Source of the DNA: Macrotrachela quadricornifera
Lineage: Eukaryota; Rotifera; Eurotatoria; Philodinida; Philodinidae
NCBI GenBank assembly: GCA_022393335.1
Contig: JAJEKB010021931.1
Coordinates: 314,641 to 378,640, forward strand
Direction of reading: 5' to 3'
DNA length: 64,000 nucleotides
Program-made: the position numbers and the translations under genes
In this document: in pieces, positions 1-11,862 of the stretch
Numbering within the stretch: the stretch's first letter is position 1
How the letters are laid out: each line of letters opens with the position of its first letter
Notes under the pieces: generated by a model
The model's database searches: none
The model's input: only the letters and a program-made list of their open reading frames with translations
What the model was told of the DNA's origin: nothing

Positions 1-2269
1 TATCGATTCGAAATCTTATGTTGAGTGAATAGGTCAGCGCTGAACTGAAGATTCGTATGAATAGTCACATTAGTTGTGCAAATTTTTGTAAATACACTTT
101 AAGGGTCCTCCTCTCAGAAACAAACTCTGTTATTTTCCATCTGATTTCAACCAAAATTTCAGAGAAAGCTAGTCTTGGCCAGGGGGAGATTGTAGTTAAA
201 ATTTCTCCCCAAACCTCTAAGAAACAAATGAGTTACAGTCAATTTATTGGTCAAAAATATACTCTACGCAGCCAAGCTTTTCCCGATAAGAATATTAGCT
301 AAGCGTGTCGGCGTCGTATTTAACTTGTAGAGTGCCATTAGGACCAGATCATCACGATCTTCGATTTTTAAATTTCTCTTGTTTGATTTTGAGAAAAATG
401 GTAAACAAACTTTTTTGATGCAGTACGTGCCTTAATTCGAAATAAGTCTGCTTATTTACGTAATATTTTTGCACTATTCCTCTGAAATTTTCAGAACTAA
501 AAGATCTTGATTAGCCCTATATGTCATAAAAATTTCAACTCTATCGGTCAAACAAAAGTATGAAAAGTATCATTAACACTGTGTTCTCAGTATTCCTCAG
601 TAGCACATTCTCAGAAAAAAAGACCAATATACATATTTTGGTAAAACAAATCATGCTATGTTGTAGTTCATCACAACGGCTATCGGAACATGTATAAATC
701 TTTAAATCGATTTTTCTCAAAAACTCGACTTCTCTGAGAGGCTGCGCTGACAATCCTTCCATTGTTTGATAACTGTATTAAGAAGAGAAAGGATTTTATT
801 TACAAGAGAACTCTTTCAGATGACACGCGGTGCTCAAGTTCGATGTACGTTCATGAAGTAGGTTCCATAAAGGTATAAAAAATTCTAAAATGTAAGTTTA
901 AGATGCTTGGTTCAACTTTGACCAACTCATACACAAATACAATCATTGAAGCTTTTTGGTGTATATGTACAATTTTATTTTAAAGGACATTATGAGAATG
1001 ATTGGAAAACGAAAGTCATTATTCTTTAATCGACGACTATTGTATTCTATTTGACAGCTCATCTTGAATAAGCATACATTTATTTCTCATTACCTTTAAT
1101 TATTGCACATTGTTTCTCGCTATCACTATCTATGTGCATTATCAAAATTATTGAAGGTTTGATTGATGTATACTCTTATTTGCGTATATGCACAATTTTA
1201 TTTTAAAGGACATTATGAGGATGATTGCAAAACGAAAGTCATTATTCTTTAATCGACGACTATTGTATTCTACTTGACAGCTTACCTTGAATAAGTATAC
1301 ATTTTTTTTTCTCATAACGTTTAATTATTGCACATTCTTTCTTATTATTACTATCTATATTCATTATCAATACCATTGAAGTTTTCATTGAAGTGTAGTC
1401 TTATTCGTGTATATGCACAATTTTGTGGAGAGAATAGGTTCGTTGCATTAAGAAAAAAGATATTTAAAATTTTGAACTAAAGCTGAAAGTATGGAGAAAA
1501 AAAATGAAACGTTCGATCATGATTCTGTTATTTGATAGTTAGTATCGATACAATATTTTTTTGTGGTAGCTGCAGCTTCTAGAAAAATAAGGCGTATGAT
1601 AGAATTTTATAAGTATATTCTCTGCTAGTGTAACGTATCGAATATGTGAACCTACAATTTCTCTCATTTTCAAAATAATTTAAAGAAACAAGTCATATCC
1701 ATGAAATTTTCGATTGAACATAAGGAATGAAAAGAGCACACAAACATGTTTTAGATGATAAAAGAAGATAGCATTGGTGAACTACAATAGTGTTTGAGAC
1801 ATGGCAAGATTTATTATTATACTTCAATTGTGAGGCAATACCTAACGAAACGCGTGCTGCTATACAGTACGACTCTCAATCTCAAAAGGATAAAACTGAT
1901 CATGATGATTAAACGCTTTTCTAATTCTATGAGGAAAATATTCCAAAAAACTCATACTTCACGCTGATTGAAACCAATAATCCACTGAAAGCATGATATT
2001 GAGTTTAACAAGACAATAATATATTTCTCATGGTTGTTATCAGTGTTTAATAGTATTCTGACCCAGTAAAGTAGAATATATTTTCATCTTGAAATTTTTC
2101 TTAAAATAAAAAGTTGAAATATGAGAGAGACAACACAAACACGATGAGAATATAGGAGGAAAAAGTAAAAAACTTGAGAATATAGGAAGAGCATGCTAAC
2201 TACTAGCTAATGTCCTTTATTAATGATGATAGATGATGACACCGTTAAGTTTTCAGCGTAGAGTTGTGC
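1..2269. other. AT-rich intergenic DNA, no gene seen
   Basis: I find no supported coding region on either strand. The open frames are short, lack recognisable motifs and are typical of AT-rich noncoding DNA. The only structure I can support is the two-copy direct repeat at about 961-1425. Confidence 0.6.
961..1425 (+). repeat. Two-copy tandem direct repeat, about 224 bp unit
   Basis: Copy 1 is 961-1183 and copy 2 is 1184-1408. Both open with GTATATG(T/C)ACAATTTTA and continue through a shared stretch around AAAGTCATTATTCTTTAATCG. A third copy is started at 1409 but breaks off after about 17 bp. The copies differ by scattered substitutions, so the duplication is not recent. Confidence 0.8.
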
Positions 2270-2277
2270 TTGTGCAG
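2270..2277. repeat. 8-bp target-site duplication, left
   Basis: TTGTGCAG directly precedes the left terminal inverted repeat and is repeated exactly at 4616-4623 after the right one. It fits the nTnnnnAn preference known for hAT transposons. Confidence 0.85.
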
Positions 2278-2954
2278 CAGGCCTCGAAACGGGCCGCCCG
2301 GCCCGATGGCCCGACCCGGCCCGGCCCGGCCCGGCCTGGCCCGATACACCAAAAAAGGCCCAACCTGTCGGGTCGGGCGGGCCTTTACAGAACAGACCGG
2401 TGGGCCGGGCGGGCCGAAATTTTTGTCGGGCCGCCCGGCCCGAAGTTTATTCGGTTTTTGAAGATTTCTCACGTAGCAAAAATAAAAAAGCTGATTTTAA
2501 AAGCGACGATTGTAGTTTATGTTTTTTCTTGAATTTTATTCTGAAATTTTGACTTCCAATATTTTTGTCGAACTTCTCAGGTGAATAAGTACCGCATACA
2601 GTATTGTATTAGATCTTGACATATATATCCCACTTCGAAAGACAATGTGAATCCAAATCTATTGATGTAAAATTACCTTTATTTTGGTAAGAGTTAATTA
2701 ATTTATAGATAAAAATAGATTAAAACTTTGCTGTTTTGGGGCGAGTAAAATCTGTTGTTTAGGTTTGGCACGTTAACTGGCCCCCCATGAGAAAAAAATG
2801 TATTTGTTCTACGTCCACTTTTTATATTTTTAATTTTAGATAAATTATTATTTTTGAAGTGTATTACGTTTAGAGACCACAAAAATAAGTTTCAAATATA
2901 AGTTACATGGTTTTTCTCATGCAACACATATTTCATTTGTCTCTCTTCAACCAA

Positions 2955-3188
2955 GTGCTTCCAATCAGAATAAGCAGCCATGACCAGTTTCGACCTTACT
3001 AAAGGGTTTCATCAGATGTCTTCATTCGTATTCATCTTATCATACAATTTTAACACTGTCTCACCTATTTTGTAGCGGTCGATTGCAGTTTCATCGTCGT
3101 TTTATGATGATAAATTTGAATAAAGTCATTTAATGAGACTCTTAAGTAAGGTTCAAATTGATCATGGTGCTTATTCTGATTGAAACAC
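2955..3188. repeat. Nested palindromic (MITE-like) element
   Basis: Left arm GTGCTTCCAATCAGAATAAG and right end CTTATTCTGATTGAAACAC are inverted copies. The similarity extends inward for roughly 70-100 bp (CCATGACCAGTTTCGACCTTACT against its mirrored, diverged partner). It lies wholly inside the hAT-like element, so it was inserted there or carried with it. Confidence 0.7.
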
Positions 3189-3879
3189 GATATTTTTTTG
3201 CGATTTTATTATACCCACTGCGTCATATGAGATTCTATCAAGAACTAGAATGCTTCTTTACATTCTACCGAAGCATTCTAATAGTTCAAATGTAGTGAGT
3301 TAGTTGCGTCTAGCAAATTCTAGCGTTAGATATTCTATGCTGCGCGTGCATTATATATGATGTACCGGACAGCCAACATGTTAAGATATTCTATACTGCA
3401 GATGTAACATATGTAGTGCATGGATGTCTCAGTCAAAACCATCGTGTACTACATATGATGTACCGGACAGTCAACATGTTAAGGATGATTTTATTGAGTT
3501 TCTCTTTTTTGATCCATTTTACCCTGATGTATCACGAAAACATCTGTACGGATCAGGCATCTCTCAATCGATATTAATGAGAAATCTTTACTATGGGAAA
3601 ATTGTACATCTTTCATGTAAAGAATAAATGAAAATAACATTTCTTATAATTAATGACACTCGTCCTCACGCAAGTACAGGTAAACTATCCGTTGTATTAA
3701 ATGACATGAATGCTATTCAAATATAGAAGCCTTGACAGTATACTTATTATAAGAGAATAAGCTACGAGTAATAGTTGTTAAGTTGAATATGATTTTAAGG
3801 ATTAAACAAGTTTATTGATAGATAATACAAGACGATGGTAGATGATAAAGTAGAAGATCGTATATATGTTATATAAAAA

Positions 3880-4135
3880 ATGCGGGCTATATATATATGG
3901 AAAATGACTATCTAGGTAGCGCGAGAGATACATATAAGATATCAGAAGATATCACATCCCAACAAAGAGATCCAGGTCGAAGATATTATATATGATATCA
4001 AGAGAGATGATATCCGAAGAAATATGATATCTGACAAGATTCATCCAGGTAAAAGTTATAGAAAGATGATATCATGATATGATATCAAGAAATAAAGATG
4101 TTCATCAAGGCAAGAAAGAATAAGTAACACCTGGA
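3880..4135. repeat. GATATC-rich low-complexity stretch
   Basis: AGATATC, GATATCA and TGATATC variants recur many times, spaced irregularly, often with AAGA between them. It is a degenerate simple-sequence expansion inside the hAT-like element, with no coding frame. Confidence 0.6.
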
Positions 4136-4615
4136 TTTGTTAGAAGAAGATATTACAACATAACATAGTCAATCTTACTCTTTTAGATTGATCCGTAAAT
4201 ATTCCACTTCAGAGGGTTCTTAGTAACAAATTACAACCTTCATGAAACTGAACTAGAAAAGGCGTCTCACTTTTTCAGTTCAGTAGATATTTCGAATTAT
4301 CTTTTATGCTGTTTACGCGAGTGTTAACTTCTGTCTGCTTTTATTCAACTCATGATCACCATGAAGATAAATCTTTTACATTGCTTGAATAAACTACAAG
4401 AATAATCGTTACTTTTTGTAGCGAAAGTTTTTTTGAAAACAAGATATCCTTAAAATAGTGTCGGGCCAGGCCGGGCCGGGCGGGCACGATGAATTGGCCG
4501 GGCGGGCCGGGCCGGTCTTTTAAAGAATAGAAGTTGGGCCGGGCGGGCATGTTCAATACATGGCCCGGTGTGGGCCGGGCCGGGCCATCAAAAACTGGCC
4601 CAATTTCGAGGCCTG

Positions 4616-4623
4616 TTGTGCAG
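4616..4623. repeat. 8-bp target-site duplication, right
   Basis: TTGTGCAG follows the right terminal inverted repeat and matches 2270-2277 exactly. Confidence 0.85.
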
Positions 4624-5193
4624 CATATTCTACGAAGGAAAAAATATTAAATCAATTCATAAACATAAAATATTAGCAACGGTAAATTTAAAGAAGAATA
4701 TTAGAATGATAGAACCAAAATACAGAGAGATTCTCTGAATGTGCTATCAACAAATCACTACATTGGTCTAACATATCTCGATTACTTCTGGCAATTAAAG
4801 AACTTATTCAAATATTCTTTGTATCTTGAGAAAATAATAGGAGATCATCTATAAAGCTCGTTCAATAAAATGAAAATTGTTTTTTATTTGTTCTTTAATC
4901 CTTTCACGATGATTCAGTTCTTCGAAGATTATAATCTAAACATACCACTTTTCATGCATGCTCACCCTCAATAAATGTATTCATGAACATTTTCGATGTA
5001 TGAGAAATATTCTAGTGGCGAATATGGATTTTTCCAATGAAATTTATCGAGTTGGTTTTTTTCCATCCACTTTTCTTCTGTGATACATAGGATGTTTTCG
5101 CCTTGTTCATGCATGCATATATACATATATAGATCATTCTAATCGATATAATAAAAATAGGCTAAAGTCACTTTCTTAAAATTTGTAATTTAC

Positions 5194-6511
5194 ATGCTAT
5201 TCGAAGAAACAGATACAGAGAAAAGTAGCTACTCATTAAGTGATGTAAGCAGCTTGGATAGTGGGTTCTCCAGAATGCAATTCAAATCTACAAGCTTTGA
5301 AGAAATTACGGATGATGATGTGAATTCACAAGTCTAGTGCGAAATAGAATCAGAATTGGATACTGAATTCTCGGAAGATTATGGAATGATGGAAGGAGTA
5401 CCAGCAAATTCGGAAGATAGTGCGATCAATCCTATCGATTGTTATCGGTATTGCATCACTGATGAGATTATTAGTCTCATAGTTTGTGAGGCTAATCGAT
5501 ACGCAGAACAATATTTACAGACTCAGAAACTCTCTAAATGATCGAAAAACTCTTCAATGGAAACCAACTACTAATGAAGAAATGCTCAAGTTTTTTTTTT
5601 AGCTATTATTGAAATTGGGCTAGTACAAATGCCAGAAACAGATTATTACTGGAGTGAAAGCAAGTTGTTTGGATCTGAAGTCATTCAAAATATGATGTCA
5701 AGAGATCGATTTGAATTACTTCTCAATTTTTTTTTCATTTTTCGAACAACCAAGAAGAGCATGCAGACCAAGACAGGTTGTTCAAGCTCAAACCACTTAC
5801 CATGAATGGGGAGACTTTTATTCAAACGATATGTTTCTGGAAAGGCGCACAAATATAGAGTCAAGATATATAAGCTGGCAGCTACTAATGAATACACCTG
5901 GAATTTTGTGGTTTATACTGGTAAGCAGGATCCAACGGCTGATCTTGGGCACGCTCAAACTGTCCTACTCGACTTGGCGGATGATTCTCTGGAATATCAT
6001 CGAACTGTAGTAGTTGACAACTTCTTTACAAGTATTTCTCTCGCAAAAAGTTTATTGTAAAATGATACTTATCTTATTGGAATATTGAGAAGCAATCGCG
6101 CTGGATGGGGGTATGGAGTGGTTCGGAAAAAGCTCAAACATGATGAAGTTTATGGACTTCAGAGTAACAATGGTATAAAACTAATCAAGTGAAAAAATAA
6201 ACGTGATGTTTTAATGATGGCCACAAAGCCGTCGCATTTGGCAACGTTGATAGACACTGAAAAAACCAATAAAGCCAATCAACGCATCATGAAACCACCA
6301 GTTGTTTTCGATTACAATAAATGAAAACAACGTACAGATTTGTCTGACAAGTTATCAACATACTATACATGCCTTCGACGACCCAAAAATGGTATTACAA
6401 AGTGGCATTTAAGATGATATTTGGAGTGTCGATAGTGAATGCTTATTCAATTTATAAAGAATATTATGGTACGAACATTATGACGATGTTACAGTTTCGC
6501 AAAAGTCTAGT
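5194..6511 (+). pseudogene. Degraded piggyBac-family transposase (DDE_Tnp_1_7)
   Basis: Conceptual translation in shifting frames follows the order of a piggyBac transposase. It has an acidic Ser-rich N-terminus, then ITDEIISLIVCEANRYAEQ (about 5452-5510), which is the family's conserved N-terminal helix. Next come a WKPTTNEEM-like stretch, YYWS and SRDRFELLLNFF, a VSGKAHKYRVKIYKL segment (about 5835-5875), VYTGKQDP, and VVDNFFTSISLAKSLL (about 6010-6058) around a catalytic aspartate. At least five in-frame stops and several frameshifts interrupt it (for example at 5335-5337, 5539 and 6058). It cannot make an active enzyme. I did not find matching TTAA-flanked ends. Near 6512 it runs into a different repeat. 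Confidence 0.8.
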
Positions 6512-6585
6512 GCAGAGCTGGGCAAGTCAGGTGTTTTCAAGTCACAAGTCAAGTCAAGTCTAATTTGACTTGAATTGTCTAGCTT
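6512..6585. repeat. Possible hAT-type terminus with AAGTC subterminal repeats
   Basis: Directly after the piggyBac remnant the sequence reads CAGAGCTGGGCAAGTCAGG. It continues with CAAGTC/AAGTC repeats and a small palindrome (CAAGTCTAATTTGACTTG). A CAGAG start with short subterminal repeats resembles a non-autonomous hAT end. I could not find the opposite end, so it is at most a fragment. Confidence 0.35.
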
Positions 6586-8664
6586 TGATCATTCAATTTA
6601 TTTTATTATTGCTTAAACGTAAACTAAAACAAAAATATACCAGGTGATAGAGAACTCCAAGCGCTAATCAATGATATGGTTATTTTTTCCAAAATGTGCT
6701 TTCAGACTGTGAAAATAGTTGAAATACCGTGTCCAGCATTTGCTTTCCAGGGATATATATCTTTATGAAAATTTAAAATCATTAAGATCCGTGAAGACTC
6801 TCATCATTAAAAAAGACATAGAGTATATATTTATATATAAGTTTACAAATTTAATTAGGCTTGTGCAACGTTAAATATATAATGGAATATATAACTGTTT
6901 ATGTTGGTGTGTATATTGATGAATGTGAAAAAACTTTAAGATCCACAAGATCCATGCCATTGAATAAAAGTGGTTGATTTTTTTTCAAAATTCAGTTTGA
7001 AGTCAAAAAAACAATAAACTCAAATTTCCCTTGGTTTCCGACCGGATATGACAAAAAAGAAAGCGAAAGAATCCAGCAAATTCCATTCCGGAATACTGGT
7101 TCTCCAAACTCCTAGCAAAACCTCGGAACCGACCGTTTCCGATCGGTATTGTTGAAACTGAAACTATTGTTAAGTGTAATAGTGGTGGATAACTCTGGCC
7201 TTTATTTACTCCAGCTTTGTTCCAGCTCCAGACATTTTCTAGCCGCTACGCTTCAGTTTCTCTCTAACAAAAAATAAAATTGTTGTTTTCTTCGGAGACG
7301 ACTATGCTTTTTTGTCTCTTTCATATTCTAAATTTTTTACGTATTAATACCGAACAGATTCCGTTTGAAAGAATAAAAGTGTGAGAGAGGAAAAAATACC
7401 GTTCGTGATATTCTTCTGACATGTTGTAGCCTCAACTGACTTTCCGCCTTGCACATTCACTTAATCGCTCCCTCTCTATAGTGGAGCTGGTTTCGTAAGG
7501 TGATGGTCCAAAGAGAGAGCTGTCTATCTCTGATATGTAAGGTGAAAGGCAAAAATCAATAGGTTGCACACTTCCGTATTTGCTTCCTGCAAATGTTCTG
7601 TTAATTTTAGAAAACTGGCTAATGTGTTTTTATTTTTTATTTTCATACTTCAGTATAGATAATGTTGGCTTCGCATGCATTGAAAAAAAAACTTTGCTTA
7701 TCAACTGTTCTGCCTGACTGATTACGTATTTTAGCATCTATATAAATGAGGTGACTAATATATAATCATTTCTCTCTTTCTGTACGTTGATTACACGCTC
7801 TTCTACCTGATTGCTTGCTTATTTTTTCATTTTGGTGAAATAAAGACTATTTGCACATGAATGATCAGCACGACGAAAGAAAAATAAAAACAAACACTCT
7901 TCTTGTGTGTTTATTTAGTTATTTGCCTTCATTCGTATTCACAGCTAGCATATTCATCACTTTTCGTCGACTTCAACATCCCTTATAGGTAATTATTATT
8001 ATACCCTTTTTATTCAATCTATAATATTTAAATGATATCTTTTCATATGAAAACTTGATGTCTTGTACTAGAAAAAAGACAAGATAGTGATTTTAAAAGG
8101 CGTTTTAAGGGTGGAAATAAGTATAAGGTTAGTGCAAACCCTGTGAAAACATACTAAATTCTCTTTAAAAGATTATAAAACCTTTCCATATTTCACAGAT
8201 TCTTTCGATGCTTAAAAGAGTTTTGATTTCGTTAAATCTTTGAAGTTCTGCAGAGTTCTGATGTTTCCTGAACGCAGTAAAATGTGTTACTCCAAATTTG
8301 ATTGTACTGTCGTTTTTATAGATGACGAAAGAAGTCAGATCGATGAGAAGCTACGAATTGCTACGATAAGAGAAAGCATTTCATTGGTCAAAAAATCAAT
8401 TAATCAGGGAATCGGAAGGATAAAAACATCATTACAGTGGGCGTAAATTTGGGCATCGCTCACTGATAACGCAGTTAAATCTAACGAATACTGCTTCATT
8501 ATCATAGCTACCATATTTCGGAACGACATTAAAGACAAATATGTGACAAAAACCATTCTCTTCAATGAATACACCATCAAAAACCCATAATTCTAAAGAA
8601 AAAGATATTTCTCCGGAGTTATTTTTGCGTATTCAATGAATTCAAAAATCTGTGACAGATATAG

Positions 8665-8990
8665 AATTAAATTCTCTATTAAATGTCTTATGTTCTATTC
8701 ATCAGATAGACTTGTCAGAGGAGAAACTTATTCAACAACAGAGTACCAACACTATAATTTACTAATTCTAAGGGAAAGAAAGAGTTCTCACAAATCATTT
8801 AAGAATGCTTGTTGAGTTGAAACATATACGTCAAATTCAAAATTAAATTCTATATCGATCGACAAATATCCTATTCATCAGACAGAATTGTAAGAGAAAA
8901 TATTCAACTAAGAATATTGTTGGAAATTCATGATTGAATAATTCTAAGGAAATAAATATTAGTTTAAGAATTCTTCAGGAGTGGGATACA
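8665..8990 (+). repeat. Diverged two-copy direct repeat, about 180 bp unit
   Basis: Two successive blocks share the order ATTAAATTCT, CTATTCATCAGA(T/C)AGA, AGAGAAA, TATTCAAC, AATTCTAAGG. The first starts near 8668 and the second near 8846. The match is clear by eye but substantially decayed. Confidence 0.55.
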
Positions 8991-10055
8991 TTATTGCTAT
9001 AATGAGTATGGAAAAGAATCTTCTGGCAGGAAAAGTATAGTCGAATAATGAAAAATCGTTTCTGTTTCACAAGTATCAGAACGGAGTTTAAAGGAAGCTG
9101 TTGAGAGAACAGTTTGAAGTACTTTATTACTTTTAGCTGTCTATTTTGCGCATAAGTATAACATCTATAGAATAGATAGTGCCTCAGATGATATGAGAGT
9201 AAGTTGTACCTTGACTTAAATATGAATATTTTACTAAGTCACATGCATATCTCGCTGATACTGTACTCAAAAATTCTGAAACCTCTCTAGTATCCTAGTC
9301 TAATTGAAACCTTGATATAGGCAAAGTTTTAGATTAAGACCCGAAAACACGATTTTGTCAGAAAGTCAGATTACCGCAGGAAGTTTTTGGTAAAACTTCC
9401 TTATCTTAGCTAAATTCCAACGTGAGTTCATATCCTCTGAGGTCTTTTCTAGCCTGTAGTTGTTTTAGCTATGGGCAAATTATAGAATTAAATACAGTGT
9501 ATCACTTCGAACGATCAACTCATCGGCAGATATTCGCGGTATTTCTCATTACTTATAGATGAATTTTAACAGTCAATAGAATATTTTCGAAATAGTGTAT
9601 GCTGTGAAATTACGCACGAAATGATCTCTTCCACGGAGACAAGGACAAATCTGCTACCATTTGTATTCTCCTTAGTAGAGTATGTGGGTTCTATCCTTTT
9701 TATTGCTGCTATGTTGGTTGTAAAATATGAGAATGAGACGAACGTGTGGCTGATATTAGATGACGATGAAAAAGGTACACTGTGATATTATACGATATTA
9801 GGATACGACTTGTTGCTGTTTTTGCTTACGTATTGAGCAATTAATACCGCCCTTCGACTGAATCTTATTCGGCCATGCGTCACATAATGGTAGATTCCAG
9901 ACGAAAGTATCGTGGAGCAACTTCAAACACATTTGAAATCATTGCGAGCCATTTTCTCAGAAATGATTCTCAGTAGTTTCATTATTTAAATCGTGAAACT
10001 ATCATATATTTGTCACTGTAACGACGTATCAGAGATGAGCAGTTCCGATTTTCAG

Positions 10056-10405
10056 GTCTGACTAAATTAAGTGAGCCAGTGTCTAACAGGAAAATCTTGA
10101 ATACGTCGGATGTAACGTCATTCGATGCAGAAATGTTTGCTCTTCCAAGCTATGTAGCTAACTTGACTGTTGCCATTTGTTTAGGTGAGTATTCACCCAG
10201 ATGAGGATGTTGGAGCCAGTAATTGCGAACAGCTGTTGAGTTCGATCGGCTTCGATGACTTTAATCAATGAGTATTCTTTTCGGAGACAGACAATAGTCA
10301 AATCGAATACATAGTTGGAAAGAGCAAACATTTCTGTATCAAATGACGTTAAATTCGACATATTTAGAATTTTTTCTGGGCCGCTAATCAACTGACTTTG
10401 GTCGG
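10056..10405. repeat. Inverted duplication of an exon-like segment
   Basis: Plus-strand 10056-10200 and minus-strand 10405-10260 translate to similar peptides. The plus strand contains TSFDAEMFALPSYVANLTV and the minus strand TSFDTEMFALSNYVFDLTI, preceded by KILNTS and KILNMS. Most differences are synonymous or conservative at the peptide level. The plus copy is preceded by TTTTCAG and followed by GTGAGT, as an exon would be. I cannot name the family. It could be a duplicated exon of a lost gene or the coding arm of a foldback transposon. Confidence 0.6.
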
Positions 10406-11800
10406 AGCCGGCAACTGGAGCTGCCCATCTCTTCGACGTATACCATTTGCATAGCTACCTCATCCACGATTCTATTTCTCTCTAGATACACATTTACGTA
10501 TATGGCAACCACTTCTAAAATATGCACTCAATGGTGCTCCATCAAACTATCGCACGCACTTTAATTTAGAAAAAAATAGTATCGAATGCTTAAAACCACT
10601 ATGGAAATCTATCATACTACCCATTATTAGAGAAAATCCCATTTCAGACGTATCAGCTTTCATAAAAAAATTTCAGCATTTTGTGACAAAATTTTTTTGA
10701 GCTATGAATTATTCAAGATATAGGCGCTTTTCAATCAATATTGCGCAAAACCATGCAGATTTCGAGAAACTCATAACTCGAAGAGATTTTGTCGCATAAA
10801 TGCTAGAACTTTTTATGAAAACCAGTCTAATTAAGAGCTTCACTCAAGCAAAGTTTTAGGTCGAAATTCGCAAATATGATTTGACTGGAAAATTGAGAGC
10901 CTACAGAGAAAATTTACTAAAAATTCTATATCTCGCTAGGAATATGCCATTGAAATGAATTCTCTTAGGGTTTGTATCTACACTATGAGCAAAATATGAA
11001 TTCGAGCGGAGTGTATCAGTTGGAGAAGTTCCTTCGTTGTTGAGTTTTGCACTCTACAATGTAGGCTACTTATTTTCAATGCATATATTGAACCGTTTCG
11101 CTGCATAAGAAGAACGGAAAGATGCCAAGACAGAAGAGATACATGGATTATTGCTCCTTTTTATCTACCTCCTATCGCCTACATTCATTTCATACGCTTT
11201 CATTTATGGGGTATATTTGTTTCATCTTAAACAGATACGCTCTTCTGATACATAGGCTCTATTATCTTCTATTGCGCTGTCTTCAATTTCTATTGACTTA
11301 GACACTGTTAACACTGGAGCGAGTATTCTTTACTAATACTGCATAATGTCTGTTTTCTTAATAAATACATTGGCACATATTTTCACGAAACATACTTGGC
11401 TAATTGTTTGAAAGACACTGATATTGAGTGGATAAAAAGAGAAAGATACTTCGGTAATGTTTTCTAAATAGAATTTTAAGAAAGGAAAAGTGAACTTTAT
11501 GTCATATTCTTTTCGATTAACCTTTTTATTTATCCATATTTTCGTAAGACAGATCACGGCACTCAAAATAACAACATTTTGTTATGTCTTTTAGTGCATA
11601 CTGTTCATAAACTTTCAAACTACCTTTTACTGCAACACATACTATGAGATTCTGCATAAATTCATGTAATAGATTATACTGATATATTGCCTACTATTAA
11701 GTAACAATCCACTGAGCCGTATTGCCAATTAAGTAGAATTTTCGAAAGTATCTCGAATACTAATTTTTACAATACATTTTGATTCTTTTACTTAGAATCG

Positions 11801-11862
11801 ACCAAAAGTTCTGGCCGCGATAATAGACAGTGATCTCCACCTTCGTGATCAGAACTTTTGGT
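11801..11862. repeat. Short hairpin with 12-bp perfect arms
   Basis: ACCAAAAGTTCT (11801-11812) and AGAACTTTTGGT (11851-11862) are exact inverse copies around a 38-nt loop. It may be the remnant of a small inverted-repeat element. No target duplication is visible. Confidence 0.5.

Larger units (their letters stand above)
2278..4615. mobile_element. Non-autonomous hAT-like transposon with GC-rich termini
   Basis: The 2338-bp element starts CAGGCCTCGAAA and ends with its exact reverse complement. It is bracketed by identical 8-bp direct repeats (TTGTGCAG). A CA(G)...TG terminus with an 8-bp duplication is the hAT hallmark. About 170 bp inside each end is packed with GGCCCGG/CCGGGCC subterminal repeats, far more GC-rich than anything else in the window. 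The interior is AT-rich, and I see no transposase: the longest internal frames have no RNaseH-fold or zinc-finger motif. The element would therefore need a transposase supplied in trans. It carries a second palindromic element (2955-3188) and a GATATC-rich stretch. The perfect target duplication implies a fairly recent insertion. Confidence 0.85.

Noticed and set aside
2280..2450. Possible CpG island or promoter
   Set aside because: The GC content comes from transposon terminal repeats, and no gene follows.
2233..2532. Three overlapping open frames (both strands) rich in Pro, Arg, Gly and Ala
   Set aside because: They are translations of the GGCCCGG repeats at the left end of the hAT-like element; all frames stay open because the repeat has no stops.
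4356..4556. Minus-strand frame with repeated PARPG-like residues
   Set aside because: The same explanation at the right end of that element.
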